This document shows, one piece after another, positions 20,125 to 30,795 of a stretch of 64,000 nucleotides of DNA. This DNA is from Dactylorhiza incarnata. Lineage: Eukaryota; Streptophyta; Magnoliopsida; Asparagales; Orchidaceae. The stretch lies in the NCBI GenBank assembly GCA_033032865.1, contig JAWHQI010000001.1, positions 1,386,001 to 1,450,000 of the forward strand, in the 5' to 3' direction. The notes beneath the pieces are model-generated. The model worked only from the letters and a program-made list of their open reading frames with translations. It had not been told where the DNA came from and ran no database searches. Position numbers and translations under genes: made by a program. Numbering within the stretch: the stretch's first letter is position 1; each line of letters begins with the position of its first letter.

Positions 20125-20129
20125 GTTAG

Positions 20130-20270
20130 TGTTGAAAAGAATTAGGTTTTTTCTCACTTCTCTCTTTACAGCATATTACAACCTATATATACCCAAAGGG
20201 CCCCAATAATGATAATCGCACACCATACATAAATATATACACACCCATACTTATATTAAATACCCCAACA
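20130..20270 (-). repeat. 3' LTR of Copia element 2
   Basis: 141 bp, TGTTGAAAAG...ACCCCAACA on the plus strand, paired with 25319-25462. Confidence 0.95.
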
Positions 20271-20277
20271 CTCCTCC

Positions 20278-20798
20278 TCAAGGTGGGCGGAAGATGTTGA
20301 CTAAGCCCATCTTGTCACAATTCCTCATCATATCATTTGAGTTGAGCCCCTTCGTCAAACAGTCAGCGGTCTGATCTTTGGTGGTGACATAGCTGAGCTC
20401 CAAGAGTCCACTATCCAGCTTTTCTTTTATAAAAAAATCTATCAATCTCAATATGCTTGGTCCTGTCATGGTGAACTGGAATGTTGGCAATGTTGATTGT
20501 TGCTTGGCTGTCACACCACAACTTCGTTCTGTCTCCTTGGTCCAACTTTAGCTTCATTAGCATCCCTTTCAACCAGAGGAGTTTAGAAACCCCTAGAGTC
20601 ATAGCTCTATGTTCTGCTTCCGTCGTTGATCGAGCCACAACTGACTATTTTTTACTTCTCCATGAGATCAGGTTGCCTCCCACAAATACAGAATAGCCTC
20701 CCACAAATACACAATAGCCTGAGGTAGATCTCCTATCGTCAACACAGCTCGCACAATCTGAATCGCAGTATCCTTCAATCTTCACGTGCCCATTCCGT
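20278..20798 (-). pseudogene. Copia RNase H (C-terminal half), frame-broken
   Basis: Two overlapping minus frames (20411-20638 and 20278-20514) carry STTEAEHRAMTLGVSKLLWL, LWCDSQATINIANIPVHHDR, TKHIEIDRFF and then the tail ending QTADCLTKGLNS. A frameshift lies between about 20430 and 20500. The first part of RNase H is encoded at the end of the RT frame and in the short gap near 20640-20800, which includes a small duplication of the phrase CCTCCCACAAATAC (about 20676-20710). The domain removes template RNA in reverse transcription. Confidence 0.85.
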
Positions 20799-22616
20799 CT
20801 AAAGAGAAGCCCTTTTTCCTGGGGCAGACTTCAAGTACCGGAGTATTCGGTACACGACATCCATATGACCCTTCCTGGGATCGTGCATATAATGACTCAC
20901 CACGCTCACTGCAAAGGAGATGTCCGGACAGGTGTGACTCAGATAAATCAATCGCCCAACAAGTCTTTGATATCTTTCCCGATAACATGGTTCCCTTGCT
21001 TCAGCGATTACCTTCTCTCTTGTGTCGATCGGCATTGTCGCTGGCTTACATCCCAGCATCCATGTCTCGGTGAGGAGATCCAGGGCATACTTTCTTTGAG
21101 ACAGAACGATCCCTTTTTCCCCATAGGCGATCTCAATCCCAAGGAAATACTTAAGCAGGCCTAAGTCCTTCACCTCAAATATCTTCCCCAAATCACGCTT
21201 AAGGCGCGTAATTTCCTCCTCGTCATCCCCTGTAACGATCATGTCATCCACATACACAGCAAGTATGGTGACGTGATGTTTTGCATTATGTCTAAAAAAC
21301 ACAGTGTGATCGGCGTTGGTTTGTTGGTACCCCAGCTCAACCATAGTCTTCCTAAAGCGGTCAAACAACGCACGAGGGGACTGCTTCAGTCCATACAACG
21401 CCTTTTTCAACTTACACACTTTTCCTTCCGTCATGGCTGTACCAAATTCTGGTGGGACCTCCATGTATACTTCCTCAGCCAAATCGTCATGAAGGAAAGC
21501 ATTTTTCACATCCAGTTGGTGTAGCTTCCACCCACCATTTGCCGCTAAGCTGATCAGAGTTCTGACAGTACTCATCTTTGTCACTGGTGCGAATGTCTCA
21601 TCATAGTCGATGTCGTACGTTTGGTTGTACCCTTTCGCAACCAATCGAGCCTTGTAACACTCAATTTTTCCATCCGGGTTCTGCTTCACAGTAAAGACCC
21701 ACTTGCATCTAACAACCTTATTCCCCATCGGAAGTTGTGCTAGTTCCCACGTCTTATTCTTCTCCAGAGCCCGCATCTCCTCCTTCATCGTTGCTTGCCA
21801 GTTGTGGTCGACTTTAGCTACCTGCCACTGGTTAGGTACAGTAATACTATCCAAGGATGCAATGAATGCTCCGTGAGAAGAAGAGATGGCGTCATAGAAG
21901 ACAAATGAAGCAAGATCACAACCATATCGATCAGGAGGATTACCCGCGTTACTGTGAGTGCTCCTTCTGACAGAAGTAGTCGGGGATGTGGTAGGAATAG
22001 ACTCACAGGGAGGTGACAGTGGTTCAACTGGAGGTGCTTCCGGGATTGAGACGGGCATAGACGAGGGACTAGGCACTGTCGCTGTGGGTGCAGGTACGAG
22101 GTTAGGAGTAAGCTTTTCTCTCCTCTGATATGTGATAAGCTCCCCTGAAGTTGTCGGTATCACACCTCTCACCTCCTCCTGCTCTTCATTCGTCTCTCGT
22201 TCCTCAACGGGCTTTCCCCAATCTTGACTTAAATCTATCACTAGACTCTCCCATTCTCGGCCTCCATCCCTAAAATTGGACCTTTCAGGTACGAGTAGGA
22301 TCTCCTCCCGAGGGTAGTACCGTTCTTGTTCTCGGAAGTGGACATCCATGCTCACGAAACACCTTTTTTCGACTGGACTCCAACATACGTATCCCTTCTG
22401 GGTACCAGAATACCCCACAAAGATACATTTAATTGCCCTGGCATCAAGTTTCCCAACGCTTGTCCTATTATCCTTCACAAAGAAGACACACCCAAAGACC
22501 TTGAGTGGAAGCATACCTCCGTTATGCCCTTGCAGCTCATGACACGGGGATCTCCACCCTAAGATCTTCGATGACACTCTATTAATTAATTGTGCTCCCG
22601 TTAACACCGCATACCC
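20799..22616 (-). pseudogene. Copia integrase C-terminus and reverse transcriptase
   Basis: A long open minus frame of about 600 codons. It starts just after an in-frame TAG (22617-22619) that sits where integrases of this type have Trp. It contains LINRVSSKILGWRSP and FVGYSGTQKGYVCW, a Ser/Pro-rich linker, and then the complete RT: KWVFTVKQNPDG, LHQLDVKNAFLHDDLAEEVY, GLKQSPRALFDRF, catalytic YVDDM (about 21240-21257), VKDLGLLKYFLGIE and the start of RNase H (RRLIYLSHTCPDI-type region). All RT landmark motifs are present, so only point lesions separate it from a working gene. Confidence 0.92.
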
Positions 22617-23690
22617 CTACAACTTTTGGGGAACCTTCATGTGCAGCATCATGCTTCTTGCCACTTCCATCAGATGTCTGTTCTTCCTCTCAGCGACACC
22701 ATTCTGTTCGGGGGTGTATGCACAAGTGGTCTGGTGTAGTATCCCGTGAGATGACAAGTACTATGCAAGGGTTTTATTGGTATATTTCGTCCTATTATCT
22801 GACCTAAATACCTTGAGTACTGCACCGTATTGAGTTTGGACATGCTTGTGAAAGTTCTGGAAGCAAGTGGAGACCTCATTCTTAGCTTTCATTAAGTATA
22901 CCCACGTGACACGTGAAGCACAGTTAATGAAGGTCACAAAATATTTATAGCCATTAGAGAAATTAACCGCACAAGGCCCCCAAACATCTGAATGCACAAT
23001 ATCAAAAACAGAAGAGCTTCTATGACCAGAACTAACATAAGAGTTTCTTGTGAGCTTACCTAAGTCGCAAGCGTCACACAGAAGTTTACTTCTACATGTT
23101 TTTTCAGATAGTGAAGGAAACAACCGTGCTAAAACACCAAAAGAAGAATGGTCTAATCGTCGATGGTGGAGCAGTAATGTCTCCTCTATATTTGTCTCCA
23201 GGTTCCCTTCCTTTGCCTTCTCCGTCCCAGATACAAGAGCAGTGTCCAATCCTTGTTGATCCAGGTACCACAGCCCATCACGCCAGGTCCCAGTCCCAAG
23301 TATGCGCCTCGTCCCTTTCTCCTGGAATGTCACCTTGGGAATGTCAAAGGAGACAGTACATTTTAGTTGGAGTATAATAGAGCTAATAGACAAAAGACTA
23401 ACAGGAAACGAGGGAGCATGCAAGACATTGGATAGTTTTACCGAACCTGTGCAATCGACCATACCCTTACCGACCACTGGCTGAAAAGTCTCATCCGTTG
23501 TCTGGATGCCATCTGGAGATGCAAGGCGTATGTATGAAGTGAACTTCCCTTTGTCCTCAGTCACATGTCGGGATGCACCAGAGTTAACAATCCACTCCGA
23601 CGTTCCAGAAGGATGAGCGTACATAGCATGAGATGGCCCCTCAGTGGCTTCCCCAGTTTGCCTCCTCTTGAGACCCTCCATCTTGCTCAT
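22617..23690 (-). pseudogene. Copia protease and integrase core
   Basis: The minus frame 22761-23690 carries the protease with WIVNSGASRHVT (about 23575-23600). The catalytic Asp of the usual DSGA is replaced by Asn, a G-to-A change, so the protease should be dead. Next come the GAG-pre-integrase zinc-binding segment (LLHHRRLDHSSFGVLARL, then CDACDLGKLTRNSY) and the integrase core start (IVHSDVWGP) with SDN. The continuation to 22617 reads YTPEQNGVAERKNRHLME in another frame, so a frameshift lies near 22760. Confidence 0.88.
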
Positions 23691-23750
23691 CAGGCTTAGA
23701 AGGGTCTGCTCCTCCTCAGTATAGATGACCCCAATATTCTCTTCTCCTCC

Positions 23751-24682
23751 TCATACTCCAAGGTTAGCCCGATAGCTACCTCTACCTCCTCTACCCCGGC
23801 CACGTCCACGAATGCTACCACGACCACCACCCATTCCTCTCTCCCTGGGTGGCTTGGAGCAGGCATATCTCAAATGACCTGTCTCCCCACAGTTAAAGCA
23901 CTGTCGGGTGTCCTCTGACGATCTCGGGGTGTGCGCACTAACAGTCACAAGAGCAGACTTCACAGCAGCGGACCCTCCAGTCCCTTCTTGAAGTTTGATG
24001 CGAGTCTCCTCCTGGATCATTGCTGATATAGCCTCAGTGAGAGACGGTATCCCCGTACTTGAGAGAAGTAGGGCTCTTCTCTGGTTAAACTTCTCATCCA
24101 AACCCTTGAGAAATTTCATAGTTCGTTCTTCCATGATGATCTTGGAGGCTCGGCATTCCGGGTCCTTGCAACTCATTCCCCCAGACGCATGGTCATAGTC
24201 CATCCATAGGCGTTCTAACTCGGAAGCATACTCCTGCACAGTCTTCTCTCCATGTACTGTGTCATCAATCTCCCCTTTCACCTAAAAGACTCGCAGAGAA
24301 TTACCCACTCCATCATACGTGCTCTTCAGCTTGTCTCAAACTTCATTAACCATCTCCAGTCCGTCAACAGTGGCAGCAATGGTTGGGACCACCAAATTAA
24401 GAAGCCACGTGAAAACCACCATGTGGGTAGATTCCCACTCATCTCCTGCAGCCGAGTCATTTGGCTTCTTTAGTTCCCCCGTCAGAAACCCCCAACCTTC
24501 TGTGCCGTGAGGGTTTTTTGGACCTGGCGACACCAGCTCAGGTAAGTGGTCGGCCCCTATTGCTTTAGGTCAAATGGAGGGAGATCCAACTTCGCAGCAC
24601 GCGGAGCTGACCCCATGGAACCAACCAGCTTCAGTAGGGTGGCCACCTCGGAGGAACCCCATTTTTGTAGGATGTCTTCCAT
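23751..24682 (-). pseudogene. Copia gag with zinc knuckle
   Basis: The start is the minus ATG at 24682 (MEDILQKWGSSEVATLLKL). The N-terminal part has a stop and a frameshift near 24560 and two more stops near 24340 and 24285. From 24281 down the frame is open: EYASELERLWMDYDHA, IMEERTMKFLKGLDEKF, and the CCHC knuckle CFNCGETGHLRYAC, followed by an Arg/Gly-rich tail. A single TGA (23751-23753) separates it from the protease in the same frame, so gag-pol appears to have been one polyprotein. Gag packages RNA in the particle. Confidence 0.88.
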
Positions 24683-25305
24683 CTATGGTTGAACGAGACT
24701 GCACGGCGTCCGTCGGCTAGACCTCCCAGAAAGTCCGTCGAGTCCTTTGCCTAGACCTCACTGGACACTCATCGAAACCTCACAGAGAGGGTTGGCCGCG
24801 TGATCGTCGAGACCTCTTCGTCGAGACCTATCGACGATGTAGGCAAGTCCGGGTCGCGGTTTGTCGAGAGCTTGCTATCATTCGTCGAGTCCTGGCCGCA
24901 GTTCGTCGAGAGCGTACTATCATTCGTCGAGTACCTCACAGGACCTCCTCTTGACGAACACAGACACACCCAGTCCGTCGAGTACCTCACGGGACCTCCT
25001 CCTCTTCACGAACACAGACACACCCAGTCCCACGGGACCTCCTCCTCTGGACGAACACGGGACCTCCTCCTGTAGACGGACTCGGGACCTCCGCTGGACG
25101 GACTCAGACGCCTTCCAGTCCCACAACAGGTTCCGGCGCCGACAGCCGCCCCCTCGTCGATGTCGCACTGCCCTCTCTCGCACCTATCGACGATGTCGAT
25201 GATGTCTGGCGACCCTCTACGCCAATGGGCCAGCTGCTCTCAGGCAACGCCCAACAATGGCGCACCTCCTACCACCCGCCGAACCCGCCGCAGCCTCCGT
25301 AACCT
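24683..25305 (-). repeat. GC-rich tandem-repeat leader of Copia element 2
   Basis: Between primer binding site and gag. The plus strand repeats GTCGAGACCT, ATTCGTCGAG and GGGACCTCCTCCT with CGAACACAGACACACCCAGT occurring twice (about 24955-25030). Units vary from about 20 to 60 bases. Confidence 0.75.
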
Positions 25306-25318
25306 AGCTTTGATACCA
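25306..25318 (-). other. Primer binding site, Copia element 2
   Basis: TGGTATCAAAGCT directly after the 5' LTR on the minus strand. Confidence 0.85.
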
Positions 25319-25462
25319 TGTTGAAAAGAATTAGGTTTTTTCTCACTTCTCTCTTTAAAGCATATTACAACCTATATATACTCAAAGGGCCCCAATAATG
25401 ATAACCGCACACCACCATACATAAATATATACGCATCCATACTTATATTAAATACCCCAACA
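25319..25462 (-). repeat. 5' LTR of Copia element 2
   Basis: 144 bp, with a 3-bp insertion relative to 20130-20270. Confidence 0.95.
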
Positions 25463-25467
25463 GTTAG

Positions 25468-26590
25468 GAACCAAGCCCAAAGACAAAATTGTATTAGAGA
25501 ATTAAATAATAATAATAATAATATGTAAATGAATGAATGCACTTGATTTGTTATGATGATTACATAAAGATTTTACGATATAAGAGCAACTCTGTGAAGG
25601 ACTGTTATAAAATGTGAAGCACAATTAGATATCTTGAATTAAGTGATATGTTATGATATACTTGGTAGTCCTTTTATAGTGTTTGAAATTTTGTTGAACA
25701 TATGCTTGTTATGTATACGAATGAACTATGGATGGATATATATATATAATTCCCAAGATGAATGCATATGGTTCTATGTGAGCCATGAATGGGGGCATTG
25801 TGTGGTTATATTAGAGTTGTAGGATCCCTATGTCAAACTGATTAAACATTTGAATGTTATCCAATGTACCTTGTGCATATGAACCACATAGATCGTAATT
25901 AGGAGATTTAAATAATGGGCCGCGAGATGAATCATGTGAAAATTGATGCATGTGGCCCTCTGATACGAGTCTTATGTATGTCTCATTATGATCATTGGTG
26001 GATATTTGATTGATATAAGGTCAGTAATAATGTGATTGGAATTAATAATTATTATCTGCATGAATCTGAAGTATTAAATTAGACATCATGATATATGTTA
26101 AAAGATTTTATGGGCATGGGCTAGGATTCTATGATTATGTCAATAGTCCAGTGGATTAATGATGAATGTTTTATTTTATTTAAGCACATGAATATTGACA
26201 ATATGCGAGATATATGGAGTGATTCAATTTGCCTTATTAATAGAGGATACTTGAAGCCAATATAACGAATACACTGTAATGAAACTATGAAGAAAATTTG
26301 GAAAACAAACTATGATAGCAAGGGAAAACTTTTGGTAGATTTCCCCTTTTAAGTTATATTAGCTTTAATTCAGGAGGAGTAATTTAATTATTTTGTACCG
26401 TTTCGTTGAAGAATGATATTTATATGAAATATTGTTTGCTTAATTTCTTTGAGTAAGAAATCATTAACTCAAACATTTGTTCCCGTCTCGTTAATTCGAT
26501 CTTTCCAGGGTTCTCTAACTTTAGAATTCCTAGCTCCTCATTCTTTTATGATTCAGATCTACAGCTTCTCAGATGTTAATGATGTATTCT
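25468..26590. other. AT-rich non-coding stretch
   Basis: Continuation of 19362-20124. Includes an ATA/AAT microsatellite at about 25507-25524. No gene seen. Confidence 0.5.
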
Positions 26591-26599
26591 CCCACTAAC

Positions 26600-27350
26600 A
26601 CTGCTACCACTAAAGAGTGTCATGTTCAATACAAAGCCCATAAGGTTGCATCTAGAAGACTTTACGTGTGACTTTAGGCTTCGACAAACTAAGACATCTC
26701 TATTTTTTCTGATCAGACTCAATTTCGTAAGCACGCTTCATACATATGGTCAAACGTCTGCTACCTCTGGGAGCTCATCTTTTGTTGCCTCTGTAGGTAT
26801 ATCCTCCTTCTGGACTCTTGACTTTGAGGCTTCCTATCATATGATGAATAATGTTTCCTTCTTTAGTATCCTTATTTCTATTTAGTCGGTTGTGCCCATT
26901 CAAATGATGATGGAACCTTTATCTCATTCATCATACAGAAAAAACTGTAAAGACCGGCCATAAGCGTGGTGGTCTCTACTATATAAATCATCCAAGTATT
27001 CTCGCACTTTCAAATGTTATTACGACCACTTGGCTCGACCTTACCATTTGGCACGACTTTACCACTCTACTTTCCACATGTAACATTTGGAACAGGAGAC
27101 TGGCTCAAATATTCCTTCCTAGGTTTCAGTTGTTTACTTCTTAGGGTGTCCGAGGGAACTTCTATGCAAAGTCCCTTCCACCTTATGCTAGTTGTATTCA
27201 TGGTCGTGATGTTGTTAATTCATGTTAATAAGTATGTTTTTGTTTCTCCTTTTGATCTCATTCACAATGATGTTTGGAGACCTTTCCTTATCATTGCAAA
27301 GGACAAAGCATATAAAGGGTTCCTCCTTGCTTCATTCGGAGGATCTGAGT
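26600..27350 (+). pseudogene. Copia protease-integrase fragment
   Basis: The plus strand encodes FWTLDFEASYHMMNNVSFF (about 26805-26865), matching the Copia protease site but with Phe-Glu in place of Ser-Gly after the catalytic Asp. After about 400 bases of broken frames comes SPFDLIHNDVWRPF (about 27240-27290), the start of the integrase core. Many stops. No LTRs are visible. It is an isolated old fragment. Confidence 0.65.
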
Positions 27351-27389
27351 GAGAGATGAGATAAGATTCTGATTGGTCGCCTCCCCTTC

Positions 27390-28260
27390 TAAAAAAAGAT
27401 TTGCCAAATCAATCAGCTCCTAAGCTTTCGGCTCACTTCAAATTTAAAGAGGCCCTCTTGAACGCCGCAAACCAAAGCAACTTGATACATTGAGGGATCC
27501 ACTTTAATCTCTAAAATCTCTTCTTGAAACCTATCAATGAAGTGGACTAAGGTCTCGCGAGCTTCCTGCTTGATTTGGAAGAGGGCAGGAGGGTCGCTCT
27601 TCCGCTTCTTTGAGGTAGCGAACCTCAACAGGACTTCTCTTCGGAGATCTCCGAAAGATTTTATTACTGGGACGGCAACTTATAAAACTACTCTTGTCTT
27701 GCCATCGAAGGAGGTGGCAAGCAACCTGCACCAAATCCGATCGGTCAAACTCCACAGAGAGACTATAGACTCAAAGGCCTGCAAATGGCAAGAAGTGTCC
27801 TCCCTCCCAGTGAATCAGGGTAGGTGAGGCTCTCTAAATCCGTTCAGGATAGATTCCGAACAGAAATAATCGGCGAAAAGAGAAGACTCCTCTTTTTCAG
27901 AACGGGAGGGCATCTAGATCCCTCCAGAAAATCCAGAGTTCTTGTTGGGCCAGACTGCGCGGCCACCCTGAAGAAGTCACGGCGAGCTCTTCCTCTTGAG
28001 GCCGAAGAGGCGGCGCGGTCACGGGTGTTGGCGAACAGACTACAGGGGTCGCGGTTCCTCCGAGATGAACTGCAGTCTGCTGGTATATCATCTGAGAGAC
28101 GGCTTGCATCATCATGTTGAATTTTTGCTCAAGTTTCTGCTTGAGCTCTTCACTTGAGACCTCCGTCCTCGAGTCGGGATGGGATCCTTCGGGCGGACAC
28201 TGGTTATGTTCGCAGTTATCCATGGTGACCTGCTGTTCCTTGACCAACTCTATCTGAAGA
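27390..28260 (-). pseudogene. Gag remnant of a Tat-like Gypsy element
   Basis: Minus-strand frames encode an N-terminal part (27897-28247, EELKQKLEQKFNMMMQAVSQ) and a gag core (27413-27628, LFQIKQEARETLVHFIDRFQ, then a VALVCGVQEGLFKF segment). The order and the KQ...E(T/S)L...F..RF pattern fit the retrotransposon gag domain of plant Tat/Athila-type elements. Frames are broken between 27630 and 27890. No zinc knuckle or pol was found before the sequence changes near 27390. Confidence 0.6.
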
Positions 28261-28274
28261 CCGCACGTTTGTTC

Positions 28275-29092
28275 TGTTGGTGCTGAAAATGCGCTCCACG
28301 AATCTCACGCTTTGAGGAGGGGGAAGAAGGGGGAAATCGAGAGCGGTCGGTTACTTTGAGGAGATGGATTAGTTAGGAAGAACATGGGAAGATGCCGCAA
28401 GCGGCGAGGCCATGCTTCCCCCAACCGCAACTCGTTGTTGCGGGTGATTTTATTGCTTAATCGAAAACGGTTACAAAATGAGTGTCCGCGCTAGCTAGAG
28501 AGCTCGCAGTAAGCTCGAATGGCACAAAATCGAGTCTGTAGCAAGTAGGAACTGGGAATCGGATCCCTTTCTCAATATTGTTCACCCCTATATATACTAG
28601 TGGGGGCTGCCTGAACGGGCAATCCTAAGAAAAGACGGATTGTCTGGGTTACAGGAGAGTCGGGCATGAATGAGAGGTTACTTGGTGTGCAGATAGCCTA
28701 AAAACTAAGGTGTGTTGTCATCGCAGGGATGACCGCACGAACTCCAAGCACTGAATGGAGCGGGCTTGATAGGCGGAGCATACATAGCTAGCTTGACCGC
28801 TCGAGCTATCGAACGAGACATGGTTGACGGATGTATCCCGCAGCTAAGCTGGGGGACACCGAGGCGTTGACCGCGCAGGCTACTGGAGGTGGGAGTTACC
28901 TGGCTCGGAGATAGCTAGAACCGGAGGCCAGGCGATCATAGATAGGTTGACCGCCTGAACCGCTGAGAGGAGGCTTCCCGGCTTGGAGACAACGAAGAGA
29001 GGTCAAACGGTCCCTGATAGGTTGACCGCTCGGACTGCTGAAAGAGAGCTCGGGCAGACACCAAACTCCTGACCGCCCGGATTGACCTGACA
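28275..29092 (-). repeat. Probable LTR of the Tat-like element, with GACCGC repeats
   Basis: Read on the minus strand it runs TGTCAGG...ACCAACA immediately upstream of the gag remnant. A TATATATA box lies near 28589-28598. From about 28730 to 29085 a unit of roughly 70 bases built on GTTGACCGCYCGRRCT recurs about five times with much variation. No second LTR and no target duplication were found, so the limits are tentative. Confidence 0.45.
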
Positions 29093-29239
29093 GAGATTTT
29101 GCCTATTCTTCTGACCGCAGAATCCCGGCTAAACAACATCGAAGCCCAGTATATTTGCGTTGAATACCACTCCGCATCGCACGCCACACCAAATGATCCC
29201 TCCATTCTGAGTCATCAACCTAGACCACATGTCGACATC

Positions 29240-29530
29240 CCATCGTGGCTTTGGTCACCGCCTACGCTTCTCTCGAGTACAAGTACAAGGTATAGCACTT
29301 CAATGCTTCGATCTGATGGGATGGAAAGCCAAGGAGGAAAATTCTTCGACATCCAGTGCACAGCAAAGCCACGGAATATGTTGATTGTCCTACTTGGGAT
29401 GGAGGAATCCACACTTCATTAGGTGTAATGGCTTCGCTTGACCACTCCCGATCTCACATGGGAAGAACTGAAGTTGGCCCTGATCAAGTGGTATGATCAC
29501 TGATACCCAGGCAAGTCTATGTGGCCTCTT
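29240..29530 (+). pseudogene. Gag remnant related to the 36395-38553 element
   Basis: In shifting plus-strand frames it reads KFFDIQCTAKPRNMLIVLLG, MEESTLH and then PDLTWEELKLALIKWYDH, followed by YPGKSM. These line up with QFFDIHQTPPTQRVSTALIS, MEGSALHW, SLTWTDLTEALIQRCDDRYS in the gag at 36648-37783. It has at least two stops and one frameshift. It is not connected to an obvious LTR. Confidence 0.55.
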
Positions 29531-29631
29531 CCATACAACCACAATTGACAATTACACTCACGAGTTCTTCGGCTCGTAAACCATGTTCTAGGTCGGCGGG
29601 GCTTCCTCCAGAATATTACCTCGAGTTCCTG

Positions 29632-30033
29632 TGATGCATCCTCTGTAGCTTCAAGAGACACGTCATAGTCTCCCATTATTTTCCCATTTTCTTATTTTCC
29701 GCATTGTCTGTATGTTTACTATTCATATTTTTTTTTCATATGTTTTTATCTCCCGCATAAATCGTACCGGCTTAACTGGATTGACCGCCCAGTAAGACCA
29801 TGAATAAATAGGTTCAGCAATTCTAGATAGCTAGGGAGAAAAGGGCAAAGCTCAAATTTTTTTAAATTACCAATAATCATAATAGGCATAAAATCCTTTC
29901 TAAATCAAAAGGTGTAAAAGAGGCATGAAATCATTTTAAAATTTAGGAGAATAATACACAAGGAAAACCCCCCAAAAAATTGCAAATTAGCAAGTCCTTA
30001 AAACCCCCATCTACGATGAAAATCATGGCCAAT
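29632..30033 (+). repeat. LTR start of the old plus-strand Gypsy (pairs with 43022)
   Basis: About 400 bp beginning TGATGCATCC match 43022-43419 along their length (GGATTGACCRCCCAG, ATAGCTAGGGAGAAAA, CATAAAATCCTTTCTAAATC). Interpreted as the beginning of the 5' LTR, whose end is at 33834. Confidence 0.6.
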
Positions 30034-30408
30034 CCTCGGAGGAATTAAACTTCTCTCATTTCCTCTGTCGGGCGCTATTCGAAACACACTCCTTGAGTCC
30101 TCCAGGAACTCCAGAGACAGCACGTCGACGTCCTCAGTCAGATTCCTGCAACCAACAGGTTTCCACTAGTGTCCCTTTCAACGTGCATACCTGCCATCGT
30201 CGACCTCGACGATCCTTTGTGACGGCAGATCCTCCTCACGTCGACGCATCCCGCGAAGCTGCGCGTAGCCGACCAACATCAACATTGAACTCTTTCTGGT
30301 GGCCGCCAGTGGATCGACGAATCCATCTGTGAAGCATCGATTCTCTCTCACTGTTACAATCGAAACTTCTTCCGGTCGTGCACGAGCTTGTCGTGGATTG
30401 ACCTTCCA
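30034..30408. other. Unassigned GC-moderate stretch in the presumed 5' LTR
   Basis: No match is seen in the window and there is no supported coding sequence. It contains several TCGACG words (for example near 30195-30215 and 30240). Confidence 0.35.
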
Positions 30409-30519
30409 GCTCCAGTTAGAGGGTTTGTAAATAATCAAGTGGAATGTATCTCTTACGCAGCTGTGTTTTAAACTCTGCTCATGTGGTGATTTGGGCATGC
30501 CTAAATTGGACCTAAAATG
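30409..30519 (-). repeat. Antisense copy of a gag segment, left part
   Basis: This is the reverse complement of gag sequence at about 34657-34765 (and its duplicate 35230-35338), for example CAAGTGGAATGTATCTCTT and GGCATGCCTAAATTGRACCT. It continues at 33530-33563 on the other side of the L1 insertion. Confidence 0.8.
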
Positions 30520-30783
30520 GATGCGGCTGTGGCGGAGCTGGACCTTCAGGAGCTGGGTTTCACGGGCCCGGCCTTTACTTGGTGTAACAACCATCCCGGA
30601 CTTGGGCGAGTTCTGGGGCGTTTGGATCGGGTTTTTGTTAACTCGGTGGGAATGAACGTTATTCCCTTGGGTTCTGTACGACACTTGCCCCGTGTTGGCT
30701 CTGACCACTATCCTATCCTGCTGGCTTTGGGGGAAGTGCAGGCTACTAGGCAGTCTAGGTGGATCAGGTTTGAGGATACCTGA
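30520..30783 (+). pseudogene. L1 ORF2 endonuclease, C-terminal third
   Basis: Encodes LDLQELGFTGPAFTWCNNH, LGRLDRVFVNSVG and then RHLPRVGSDHYPILLAL, the last motifs of the apurinic-type endonuclease (FTW, RLDR, SDH). The frame ends with a stop at 30783 and resumes after a frameshift in the 30796 frame. In an intact element the enzyme would nick the target DNA. Confidence 0.9.
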
Positions 30784-30795
30784 CTTTCTTACCCG

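Larger units (their letters stand above)
20130..25462 (-). mobile_element. Copia-type LTR retrotransposon 2, nearly complete
   Basis: Bounded by the perfect 5-bp duplication GTTAG (20125-20129 and 25463-25467). LTRs at 20130-20270 and 25319-25462 differ by about five substitutions and one 3-bp indel. On the minus strand: 5' LTR, TGGTATCAAAGCT primer binding site (25306-25318), repeat-rich leader, gag with CCHC knuckle, protease, integrase, RT, RNase H, polypurine tract CTTGAGGAGGAG (20271-20282), 3' LTR. A handful of stop codons and frameshifts make it non-autonomous. It inserted into the AT-rich sequence now at 19362-20124 and 25468-26590. Confidence 0.95.

Noticed and set aside
24769..25202. 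Open frames in both strands of the Copia 2 leader
   Set aside because: Generated by the GC-rich tandem repeats. No start, domain or conservation.
28730..29085. Regular GACCGC repeats considered as a CRISPR array
   Set aside because: Units are long, degenerate and without constant repeats and unique spacers, and the genome is a plant.
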